DNA of 11,553 nt from Thermogutta sp. Lineage in GTDB: Bacteria > Planctomycetota > Planctomycetia > Pirellulales > Thermoguttaceae. A model generated the notes under the pieces. It ran no database searches and was not told the DNA's origin. It saw only the letters and a list, made by a program, of their open reading frames with translations. A program made the translations under genes and the position numbers. Location of the stretch: the NCBI GenBank assembly GCA_012798155.1, contig JAAZNR010000264.1, forward strand, positions 1 to 11,553. Reading direction: 5' to 3'. This document shows positions 1 through 7,500 of this stretch, piece by piece; positions within the stretch are counted from its first letter, which is position 1, and each line of letters starts with the position of its first letter.

Positions 1-1
1 A

Positions 2-679
2 GCCGCCGATCGCAGTCACGCCCTCTGTTACGTCCATGACTTGGCGCCGACGTTGATGGAGGCGATGGCCGACTCGGCCGCAGCCTCCGCCCCGATGATG
101 GCTGAATCGACTGGAACGAGCGGTAAAAGCTCAACTGGTGGCGAGGGTGACGCGCCGCCTTTACCGGTTCACGACGCGGACGGCCGCAGTCTGATGCCGG
201 TCATTCGCGGGGAGATGGAAGGGGTGCGGGACCGGCTATTTTGTTATTGTGACGATCCGGCCGCGATGGGGATCCGAACATCCTCTTGGTTTGCACTGGT
301 GGATATGAGTTTGGAGCTGCAGCCGTTCGATGAGCCGCCGATCCAAGCCGGGTCCGGTTCCGGCGAACCGCCCGAGAGGCGCCTCGCATTGCCTGCTTCA
401 GAGTCGCCGAATTCGGAGTCGCCGAACGCCGCCGTCTGGGGTGGCGATTCCGGCAATGATCCGCACCCGGATCCACTATGGGACGTGGCGACGGTTCGGC
501 GGATCGTGGAGCTTTACGTCAAACCGGATGACCGCTGGGAGATGAACGACGTGGCGGATCGCTGCCCGGAGGCGGCCGTGGCGGCGATTCGGCAGGCCCT
601 GGCCTTTCGCGGTTTGATGAAGGGGGAGCTTTCGGCCTTGCCGCCGCTGGATTCGAGCCTGACGGAGCGGCGGTCGTGA
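2..679 (+). CDS. Sulfatase, C-terminal part (5' end outside window)
   Basis: The open frame runs in from the left edge, so this is the last 225 codons of a longer gene. The translation begins within the sulfatase block HDLAPTLMEAMA and continues with DGRSLMPVIRGE, RTSSWFALVD and LYVKPDDRWEMNDVADRCPE. These match the usual C-terminal order of type I sulfatases (DLxPTLLE, DGxSLLPLLxG, the RTxxWKLI strand, and LYDLxxDPxExxNL). The Cys/Ser site that becomes formylglycine and most metal ligands are upstream and cannot be checked. Such enzymes hydrolyse sulfate esters, typically of polysaccharides in planctomycetes, and are usually exported. Two low-complexity stretches (about residues 24-56 and 105-160 of this fragment) lengthen it relative to typical sulfatases; the second contains a repeated ESPN. 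The TTG at 41 is in frame but lies inside the conserved block, so it is not the start. The gene ends in TGA. Substrate is unknown. Confidence 0.85.
   Translation, partial: AADRSHALCYVHDLAPTLMEAMADSAAASAPMMAESTGTSGKSSTGGEGDAPPLPVHDADGRSLMPVIRGEMEGVRDRLFCYCDDPAAMGIRTSSWFALVDMSLELQPFDEPPIQAGSGSGEPPERRLALPASESPNSESPNAAVWGGDSGNDPHPDPLWDVATVRRIVELYVKPDDRWEMNDVADRCPEAAVAAIRQALAFRGLMKGELSALPPLDSSLTERRS
401..426. repeat. Short tandem duplication inside the sulfatase linker
   Basis: GAGTCGCCGAA occurs at 401-411 and again at 416-426 (15-bp period), encoding the doubled ESPN in the low-complexity linker. It is probably a replication-slippage product in a disordered segment. Confidence 0.7.
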
Positions 680-704
680 GGCCGCGGGAGCCGCTTGCGT
701 TGTG

Positions 705-899
705 GCGACCGGCCCGGTACCGCCGGCATGCCGCCGCCGATTGTGCCCCGACCATCGGCAGGTGAGGGGTCGCAGCGCAACCACGCAGGAAAAACGGAGG
801 AGTCGCAGCGCAGCCGCTTAGGAAAAACGGCCGGACGTGGAACCGGTGGTGCTGCAATGGGCCGAAGAGTGCCGCCTCGCGACCGGCCCGGAAAAACGG
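705..899. repeat. Cluster of short direct repeats in the convergent spacer
   Basis: Three repeat families share this noncoding spacer. A 29-bp unit beginning GTCGCAGCGCA and ending AGGAAAAACGG is present at 769-797 and 802-830 with 25 of 29 bases identical and a 33-bp period. The 10-mer GGAAAAACGG occurs at 788-797, 821-830 and 890-899. The 13-mer GCGACCGGCCCGG occurs at 705-717 and 879-891. No reading frame across them looks like a protein. They lie between the 3' ends of two convergent genes. Their function is unknown. Confidence 0.75.
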
Positions 900-933
900 T
901 TGGACGGTCCGCGGCGAATCGCCCGGACCGTCC
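892..933 (-). terminator. Probable intrinsic terminator of the small lipoprotein gene
   Basis: A perfect 10-bp inverted repeat (GGACGGTCCG at 902-911, CGGACCGTCC at 924-933) encloses a second 4-bp stem (GGCG 913-916, CGCC 920-923), giving a long GC-rich hairpin. Read on the minus strand, it is followed after about five bases by TTTTT (complement of 892-896). It begins about 40 bases after the stop of the minus-strand gene. On the plus strand no T-run follows, so it suits the minus-strand gene better than the sulfatase. The distance to the T-run is slightly long. Confidence 0.55.
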
Positions 934-972
934 TCGAACTCGCTTTCCCCGCTTTTCCCAACGCCCTGCTCG

Positions 973-1206
973 CTATCGCGCCTGCTCTTGCTGGGCTTGG
1001 GCTTCCTTCAGAGCCGCCGCCTCGCGCGACAGCTTGAATTCCGTCCCCGGCGAAAAGTATTGGACATCGTCCTTGAGGTAATATGGGCTGGGGAGCATCT
1101 GTCCTCCCACCTCCACTTGGCAGCCCGTCCCGGCGAACAATGCCCCGGAAACGACCCCTGCCAGAACCCAGATCAGCCCTCTAACGCGGGTCTTCGGGCC
1201 GCTCAT
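973..1206 (-). CDS. Small planctomycete-type exported/lipoprotein-like protein (77 aa)
   Basis: The start is fixed by ATG at 1206 with AGGAGG six bases upstream (complement of 1213-1218); longer in-frame readings upstream are discarded. The protein opens with a basic stretch (KTRVRG), a hydrophobic segment LIWVLAGVVSGALFAG, and TGC with Cys at residue 29. This resembles a signal peptide with a lipoprotein cysteine, although position -3 is Gly rather than Leu/Val, so the lipobox is atypical. The mature part contains EVGGQMLPSPYYLKDDVQYF, then an EFKLSREAAALKEAQAQ helix. I recall closely similar short proteins of unknown function in planctomycetes, which supports the taxon assignment. Residues 62-76 are Ala/Glu/Gln-rich and probably form an exposed helix. 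The gene is convergent with the sulfatase and divergent from the large secreted protein. Function is unknown; it may be a periplasmic or outer-membrane-associated lipoprotein. Confidence 0.82.
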   Translation of the reverse strand: MSGPKTRVRGLIWVLAGVVSGALFAGTGCQVEVGGQMLPSPYYLKDDVQYFSPGTEFKLSREAAALKEAQAQQEQAR

Positions 1207-1212
1207 CGCCAA

Positions 1213-1218
1213 CCTCCT
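1213..1218 (-). promoter_or_regulatory. Shine-Dalgarno site deciding the small lipoprotein start
   Basis: The minus strand reads AGGAGG here, six bases before the ATG at 1206. It supports the 77-aa start over longer in-frame alternatives. Confidence 0.8.
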
Positions 1219-1449
1219 GCTGTATTGTCTTCCTGACCGAGGACTGTACACCGCCGTGTCGCGAACCGCCCGGCCGCAAGGCGACGTACGATGCTGCCGG
1301 AACCCTGCAATCCACAGGATCGTCAAATTCGTTATCGTCATGACAGGCGGCGCGACTTTAGCCCGACCCGAGCCGCTTGCGATAGGACCTCTGAACTCCG
1401 GATCGTTGCGGCGACCTCGGCGGTTGGACGCTACCTTTTGCGGACCGGC

Positions 1450-1458
1450 TGCTACAAT
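1450..1458 (+). promoter_or_regulatory. Candidate extended -10 promoter element
   Basis: TGCTACAAT is a TGn-extended -10 hexamer (TACAAT at 1453-1458) in an otherwise GC-rich region upstream of the large secreted protein gene. No good -35 lies at 16-18 bp, which is acceptable for extended -10 promoters. Transcription would begin near 1465, giving a leader of about 175 nt. Prediction only. Confidence 0.4.
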
Positions 1459-1544
1459 GCAAACGGCTCGCCTGCCCCCTCGCGTTGGAAACATCTCGCT
1501 TCCAGACGTAAGATCAAGAGAGATCGAAAGGCGGTCAGGCCGGG

Positions 1545-1558
1545 CGGCGACGTCGCCG
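1545..1558. promoter_or_regulatory. 14-bp perfect palindrome in the leader of the secreted barrel gene
   Basis: CGGCGACGTCGCCG is a perfect palindrome centred on GACGTC, about 80 bases before the ATG and downstream of the candidate -10. It could be a dimeric regulator's operator or a leader hairpin. GC-rich DNA yields such palindromes by chance fairly often. Confidence 0.35.
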
Positions 1559-1640
1559 TACGACCGCGGTGTCGTGCGACGGCGGTGCCGCCGGGAAGGG
1601 CCGAAGTTCAGAGAACGGAAGGCGGAGGGAGGAACGACCC

Positions 1641-4253
1641 ATGGCGGCTTGGACCGACGGTTGGTGGGCGGGGTTACTGTGCGCGGCAATCGTTTCCGTC
1701 CCCGCCGCGACGATGGGGGCGGAAGTCGGCCCACCGCCGGGCAAGCTGCCGATCGTCGCCGGGGATCATCCCCGCGTGTTTTTCTTCCGCCAGACGGAAT
1801 CCTTCGCCCGCGGAATGAGAATGGCCTACGACGACTGGGACGCCTGTTTCGGCCGTCTGCTGGGCATCATGGGCAAGGCTTTGGATGAAGAAATCCCCGG
1901 CACGATCCCGCACAACATCGACTATTTTACGCGCTTCAAACACCGCCATCCGGATCAAGCGGTACTACTGCATTACAACGGCAACGCCCGGGACCCGCGG
2001 TTCGAGCCGGAGGAATTCTTCGCCGGGCATTGGCTGTATCACGTAGGCTCCGTGATTCTGGAGGATGTGCCCGCCGAGGAAGGGGAAACGGTCATTCGCG
2101 TGGCCGATCCCACGTTGTATCGCATGAACATCGGCCGATACCGCGACAAGAACGACGAGATCGGGCTGTGCGAGCTGGATGAAAACGGGCGACCGAACTG
2201 GTTCCATTCCGAGCAGGTGCAACTGGTCGCCGCCGACCTGGCAAACAAGACGATCACCGTCCGCCGGGGATGCTACGGGACGAAGCCTCGCGCGTTTGCC
2301 GCGGGCAAGGCCTACGCCGCGGCCCACGCGACGGAGGGGCCGTGGGGACGGCGTTCCAATCTCTTGTGGTTCTACAACTACGCGACCTGCTGCCCGAAAG
2401 ACCTGCAGGACCGTACCTGTTGGCAGGTCCATGCCCGGGACGTGGCCGACCGTTTCGCGCCCGGCGGGGAGTTGGCCGCCTTCGACGGCCTGGAGTTCGA
2501 CGTCCTGGCGTTCCGTCATCGCGGCGGGAATCGCCCCTTGGACTGCAATGCCGACGGGATCGGCGACGACGGCGTCATCGAGGGAGTCAATCTGTACGGC
2601 CTGGGCGTCATCCGATTCCTCGAGGAATTGCGGCGGCGGATGGGGGACGACAAGCTGATCTTGGCCGACGGGCAGCAGCAGGACGGAGGCCAGCGCGGTT
2701 TCGGCATCCTCAACGGGATCGAAAGCGAGGGGTTTCCGCACCTGTCCGACCACGACATCGAGGACTGGTCGGGGGCCTTGAATCGTCATGCCTACTGGGC
2801 CGCTTTTTCCCGCCCGCCCGTGTTCAACTACATCAATCACAAGTTCGTCGCTCCCGGCGAACAACCGGGAGAAAACTATCATCCTAAACTGCCTTGGGGC
2901 AGGCACCGGCTTTCGTTTGCGGCGGCCGTGTTTACCGATGCGGCGATCTGCTACTCCTACGTCCCGCCGCGGGGCGACTCGGATTTTCCCATCGCCGTTT
3001 GGGACGAGTTCTGGGCTGGCAAGAAACGGCGCTTGGGTTGGTTGGGCAAGCCGCTCGGTCCCGCGAAGACCCTTGCCGTCGAAACGCCGAACCTGTTGGC
3101 GTCGCTGTGGCAGCACGGCTCGGCCGGTACGGCGGCGGTCTCCTATCCGGTGCTGCTCGTTGCGCCCGCATCGGCGGAACAGGTAGCACGAGCGATCACC
3201 GTAACGATCGACGGGGAGGATTTGTACTTCCAGATGACCGCTTCGTCGGATCCGCTTGCCGGCTATCCCGCCACGATGGCCCGTTACGTGAAAGTCGGGT
3301 TGCGGTCGCTGGGAGACCTGATGCGGCCGGAGAGTCTAAGCTCGGCGATGATGCAGTTGCGGGGCGAGGAACCAAGGGCCTTGGATCGCGAGACCGGCGC
3401 CTCCCTGCGGTGGGTCGGCCCGACGACCTTGAGCGGAACGACTTTGCCCGCCTTCGCCGCGCATCCGCCCTACAAGACCAAGAAGGGTTCGGTCTGGTGG
3501 AGCACGACCGTTTCCGTTCATGACGGCCTGCGTCTGCACTTTGCGACCGGGATGGGCGAGCGTGCGCCGGGCCGAAGCGACGGCGTCGTCTTTCGCGTCG
3601 AAGCCCGACCCATCCAGACCGGCAAGGGTTCGGTCACGCTCGGCCCGCCGACCGTCTTGTTCCAGCACAATCAATTGGCTTCGCAGTGGGAAGTGCATGA
3701 ACTTCGGTTGGATGAGAAGCTCGAGGGAAAAAACGAGGGGAAAAACGACGGGGAAAAGGAGAGCCGATCCTTTGAGCTGCGGTTTATCGCCGACGCCGGT
3801 CCGAACGACGACGCCACGACCGACCACGCATATTGGGGCGATGTGTGGGTAGGAAGCTCGGCGCCGGTTCGCCTCTCGCATCGATCGGCCGAGCACGGAT
3901 CTTGGGTGGGGCGAACGCCGTTTTCTTCGGGATTCTACTTCCGCGGCCTGAAGCCCGGCACGTACGAATTGGAAATAGTGTTCGAAGGCCGGGAGAGGGT
4001 GGTCATTCACGACATGTCCCTGCACGCGGCCCCCGACGCCCGCTACCGGCGATTCGAGCGGGGCATCGTCCTGGCGAATCCGTCGTTGCATCCGGTCGCG
4101 TTCGATCTGGCGGCCATTGCCCCCGGAGTGCGGTTCAGGCGGATTTCCGGGACATCGGGACAGGATACGGAAACAAACAACGGGCAACCGATCGGTCCGA
4201 CCGTGGCCCTGCCGCCCCTGGATGCGTTGTTCCTGGAGGTCGCCGAGGATTGA
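1641..4253 (+). CDS. Large secreted protein with putative glycoside-hydrolase-like barrel and C-terminal beta-sandwiches (870 aa)
   Basis: The chosen ATG has GGAGGGAGG at 1624-1632, eight bases upstream, and begins a plausible signal peptide (WWAGLLCAAIVSVPAATMGA). A longer in-frame reading from 1569 lacks these. Residues about 40-540 look like an uncharacterised alpha/beta-barrel hydrolase. Barrel-like strands are FDGLEFDVLAF (D282, E285, D287), KLILADG (D343) and GILNGIESEGF (E361, E363), with an acidic loop DCNADGIGDDG at 301-311. This pattern resembles hypothetical glycosyl-hydrolase-like families, but I cannot name one. Residues about 590-740 (HPPYKTKKG...SDGVVFRVEA...ELRFIADAG...YWGDVWVG) resemble a jelly-roll carbohydrate-binding domain of NPCBM type. 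The last 120 residues form another beta-rich module. A Lys/Glu/Gly-rich insert interrupts the jelly roll near residue 700. Export plus a binding-like domain suggests action on extracellular glycans. The enzymatic role is inference; substrate and catalytic residues are unproven. Confidence 0.8.
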   Translation: MAAWTDGWWAGLLCAAIVSVPAATMGAEVGPPPGKLPIVAGDHPRVFFFRQTESFARGMRMAYDDWDACFGRLLGIMGKALDEEIPGTIPHNIDYFTRFKHRHPDQAVLLHYNGNARDPRFEPEEFFAGHWLYHVGSVILEDVPAEEGETVIRVADPTLYRMNIGRYRDKNDEIGLCELDENGRPNWFHSEQVQLVAADLANKTITVRRGCYGTKPRAFAAGKAYAAAHATEGPWGRRSNLLWFYNYATCCPKDLQDRTCWQVHARDVADRFAPGGELAAFDGLEFDVLAFRHRGGNRPLDCNADGIGDDGVIEGVNLYGLGVIRFLEELRRRMGDDKLILADGQQQDGGQRGFGILNGIESEGFPHLSDHDIEDWSGALNRHAYWAAFSRPPVFNYINHKFVAPGEQPGENYHPKLPWGRHRLSFAAAVFTDAAICYSYVPPRGDSDFPIAVWDEFWAGKKRRLGWLGKPLGPAKTLAVETPNLLASLWQHGSAGTAAVSYPVLLVAPASAEQVARAITVTIDGEDLYFQMTASSDPLAGYPATMARYVKVGLRSLGDLMRPESLSSAMMQLRGEEPRALDRETGASLRWVGPTTLSGTTLPAFAAHPPYKTKKGSVWWSTTVSVHDGLRLHFATGMGERAPGRSDGVVFRVEARPIQTGKGSVTLGPPTVLFQHNQLASQWEVHELRLDEKLEGKNEGKNDGEKESRSFELRFIADAGPNDDATTDHAYWGDVWVGSSAPVRLSHRSAEHGSWVGRTPFSSGFYFRGLKPGTYELEIVFEGRERVVIHDMSLHAAPDARYRRFERGIVLANPSLHPVAFDLAAIAPGVRFRRISGTSGQDTETNNGQPIGPTVALPPLDALFLEVAED
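3725..3760. repeat. Approximately 12-bp degenerate tandem repeat coding a Lys/Glu/Gly-rich insert
   Basis: Three imperfect units of the form GGGGAAAAACGA lie in tandem inside the secreted protein gene and encode the segment GKNEGKNDGEKE. The A-rich units stand out from the GC-rich surroundings and interrupt the predicted beta-sandwich, so this is probably a slippage-derived surface loop. Confidence 0.55.
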
Positions 4254-4292
4254 TCGCCGCCGATCGGGCATGTGCTCCGCGGACGCCCGCGA

Positions 4293-4298
4293 TATAAA
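4293..4298 (+). promoter_or_regulatory. Weak candidate -10 box for the TPR-CHAT gene
   Basis: TATAAA is the most AT-rich hexamer between the two genes and would start transcription near 4305, at the first of the leader repeats. No -35 of good quality lies at 16-18 bp, so confidence is low. Confidence 0.25.
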
Positions 4299-4302
4299 AG
4301 CC

Positions 4303-4470
4303 GTTAGGGTTTCGTGTAACCGTTCACGGGGCTATCCCCGTTCTCGCGGGGAGGCCTGCGAAAGTGGCAACGTCCCCTTTTGGGCGTGAAGGGCCGAGGT
4401 ACGTTTTTCGGCCTGCAACGGCCCGGAAGACGTGCCTGCCGCCGGTCCGTGAACGGCTACGGTTTCGTGT
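4303..4470. repeat. Inverted repeat nested within a direct repeat in the TPR-CHAT leader
   Basis: A perfect 10-bp inverted repeat (CCGTTCACGG at 4320-4329, CCGTGAACGG at 4447-4456) is flanked by a direct repeat. The copies at 4303-4317 and 4456-4470 match at 13 of 15 bases and share GGTTTCGTGT exactly. Between the inverted arms lie two hairpins: ACGGGG-CTAT-CCCCGT at 4326-4341, and GGCCGA/TCGGCC at 4392-4413 with a 10-nt loop. GGGCC at 4391-4395 could alternatively pair with GGCCC at 4420-4424. The arrangement fits either a structured leader RNA or a degenerate small mobile element; neither is proven. Confidence 0.5.
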
Positions 4471-4500
4471 TGTGTGGTTCCAACGTGGAAGGGGGATGGC

Positions 4501-7500
4501 ATGTCGCGGCCGGCAGTGATGCGACGTGGTTGTTGCGTTGATTCGTCTGGGCGCTCGCGCTATCGAATCGCGGATCGGCGGCCGCGGCGGCGGGTCGAGG
4601 GTCTCGGGTCTGCGGTTTGTTGCGCGCTGGTCTTCGCGCTGCTATGCCCCGGCGGAGCGCGGACGGCGGCGGCCCAAGTGGCCGCGGATACCCGCATCCC
4701 GCCCGGACTCTATTACGCCGGAATCGTCATGCTGCAAGAGGGCCGTGTCCGCGACGCCCTGCGGAGCTTCGAGAGCTGCTACCGCAGCGCGATTCGCGTG
4801 GGTACCCGGCGCTGGGTCGATTCGATCTGCTACTTGACGATGCAGGGCGAAGCCCTGTACGCCATGGGGCGTCTGGACCAGGCGTTGGAGAGCTACAACG
4901 CGGCGTTGCAGTTGTCGCTGGCCTATCCCGACTGGCTCAACTACGTGCAATTTCCGGCCCAATTAGCCCCGTCCACGCAGGCGGCCTTTCAGTCGGTTCC
5001 GTGGCAGGGACGCACCCGCACGGCGCGATTCGCCAATTACCCCGAGGAAATGCTGATTTTGTTGGGGAACGTGGAATGGGCGCGGGCGTTCCAGGAGGGC
5101 GGCGTGGCCATGCCCGCCAAGCTCAAGCCCATCAACGTCGTCGAGATTCTCCGCTGCACCGCCCTGGCGATGCGCCGCCGCATGGAGCTGCTGGGACCCC
5201 TGGCGCCCGTCGATCCCATGACCAAGGACCTCCTGAACCTTTGGTCGCGGCGACCGGGGCCGCCCAATCACTGGTCGCAATGCTGGATCGATCTCATGCA
5301 GGGTTTGGCCATGCAGGGCGACGGCCGGCTGGACGAGGCCATTCCCCTGCTGACGCGGTCCGCCACGGCCGCCGGGCAGTACGATCACCCCATGACGGCC
5401 TACGCCTTGATCGAACTGGGGCGACTGGCCCTGAGCCGGGGGGATTTCGCCGCCGCCCAGGGATTCTTCCACGAGGCCACGTTCCCGGCGGTCGTCTATC
5501 CCGACGCCGCGGCCCTGGAGGAGGCCTTTCGCTGGGCCGCCTTGACCCACCTCTTGAGCGGCGCGCAAGGTGCCTATCCGGCGGCGGCGGGCGCGACCCC
5601 CTGGGCGCGGACCAAGCGGCTCCGCCACGTTCAAGCCTCGCTCGCCTTGTCGTCGGCGGAATTGCAAGCGGCGGCGGGGAATTGGTCCGCCGCCGCCTCG
5701 CTCCTGGATGAAGCCCAGGCCGCCTTCGCGCGGACCGATCTCGCGGCGGGCCGGCCTGCCGATCGCTGGAATTTCCTCCGCGCCGTCACGCTCCTTCACA
5801 CCGGTAACCTGAAAGACGGCGAAGCGGCCTTGTCGGCGGCCCTCAGCGGCATGCGGACGCGCTCCCTCTGGCTGTTCCAATTGGGACGGTTGTCCGCCAT
5901 TTACACGAGCGGACGGATCACCATGCGGGGACCGATCACCCCCAAGACCGCCATGGAGCTGTACGGGATACTCCTGCGCGATCCCAGCCGCCTGGATTGG
6001 GCCGTCGATCCCTTGGAGTCCCTGACCGTCACCGCCACGCCGCATCCCACCCTCTTCGAGCAGTGGTTCCTCATCGCCTGGGAACGAAACCTGACGGAGG
6101 ATGCCTTGCAGATCGCGGAGCGGGCCAAGCGCCATCGTTTCGAGGCGGCGCTGCCGCTGGGCGGGCGACTGGACGCCGTGCGGCGCTTGATCGCGGCCCC
6201 CGAAGAGGAGCTAAGCCCTGCCGCCCGCGTCGAAAGAACCAACCTCTTGGGGAAGTATCCCACCCTGGCTGCCGCCCTTCGGGAATCCCAGGAGATGTAC
6301 GCGCGGCTGCGAGCGATGCCGTTCCCTCCGCCGGACAATGCCGGATGGCAGACTTTGGGGCAAGCCCTCGAGCAATGGACGGCGACCAATGCCGGGATCG
6401 AAGCCCTGCTGCGACCGGTGGCCGTCAGCCGGGAAACGGCGGGCGAGCCGTTCCCGCCCGTTCTGCCCCCCAAGGAAATCCAGCGCCGCCTGCCGCAAGG
6501 GACGGTTCTGCTGTCGTTCTTCGCCATCGGGAACGACCTCTACGGTTTCATGCACACGCAGGACCGGTACGAGGCGTGGCGCGTTCGCGGAGGCATGGCC
6601 CCCGTGGCAAGGCAGCTCACCACGCTGCTGCAGCAATTGGGGCAGTACGACGCCAATCGGGAGTTTTCCATCAAAGAGGCCGCCGACGCGACGTGGAAAA
6701 ATACGGCCGAGGGCATCCTCAACGCGATCACCAGCGGATCGAAGGCCGATTTGGCCGCGGATTTCGGCGAGCTGGTCATCGTTCCCGACGGGGCGCTGTG
6801 GCATCTGCCCTTCGAGTTGTTGCAAGTGGAAGCGGGCGATCAGCGGGTTCCCTTGATTGTCAAGCATCCCATCCGTTACAGCCCCACGGCCGGACTGGCG
6901 GTAACCCCGGCGCCGGGACCGGGCGTGCAGCCGCGGACGGCGGTCTACCTGGGTCGGCTTTTCCCCCAAGAGGATGCCTCGCTCGCGGAGAAACGTTTTG
7001 AAGTTTTGAGCCGGGCCGTGCCTGCCTGCGTCCCCTTGTCCGCCGCCGGCAATACCCTCAATGGAAGCGTTTTGGCGCCGCTCTTCGATCGCCTGGTCGT
7101 GTCGGCGGACATGGAAAACACCACGACTCCCTTCGATTGGGCGCCGTTGCCGCTGGGGTCGGCAGGGAATACCCTGGCCGACTGGCTGGCGTTACCGTGG
7201 CAGGCACCGAGGGTTTTCATCGCGCCCGGCTTTCACACCACGGCGGAAGCGGCCTTCAAGCGATCGGGCGGGGTACCCACCGGCCAGGAGCTGTTCCTTT
7301 CCCTCACGGCTCTGGCCGCCTGCGGCACACGAACCGTCGTCCTCAGCCGTTGGCGGACCGGCGGCGAAAGCTCCCTGACCTTGGTACGAGAATTCCTGCA
7401 AGAGCAGGGAGAAAGAGGGGCGACCGAGGCCTTCCGCCGGGCCGTCCTGCTGATTATGAGTACGCCGCTGGATCCCGCCCAGGAACCGCGGGTCCAGAAA

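Larger units (their letters stand above)
1207..1640. other. Divergent intergenic region, no gene
   Basis: This 434-bp gap between divergent genes must hold both promoters. Reading frames across it are rich in Arg and Pro, match nothing, and have no ribosome binding sites. It holds the extended -10 element and the 14-bp palindrome listed separately. I could not find a convincing -35/-10 pair for the minus-strand gene. Confidence 0.7.

Noticed and set aside
519-857. A minus-strand frame with repeated FFLxGCAATP
   Set aside because: The repetition only reflects the 33-bp DNA repeat in the spacer. The frame overlaps the sulfatase and has no protein-like character.
705-899. Possible CRISPR array
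   Set aside because: There are only two 29-bp units with 4-bp spacing, imperfect identity, and no cas genes.
973-1734. A 253-codon minus-strand frame including the small lipoprotein
   Set aside because: Only the last 77 codons look like protein. The extra N-terminal part is Arg/Pro-rich, runs into the divergent secreted protein gene, and the internal ATG has an excellent AGGAGG site.
1965-3116. A 383-codon minus-strand frame, and similar ones at 3336-4271 and 4963-6135
   Set aside because: All are antisense to well-supported genes, have no motifs or ribosome binding sites, and are expected in high-GC DNA.
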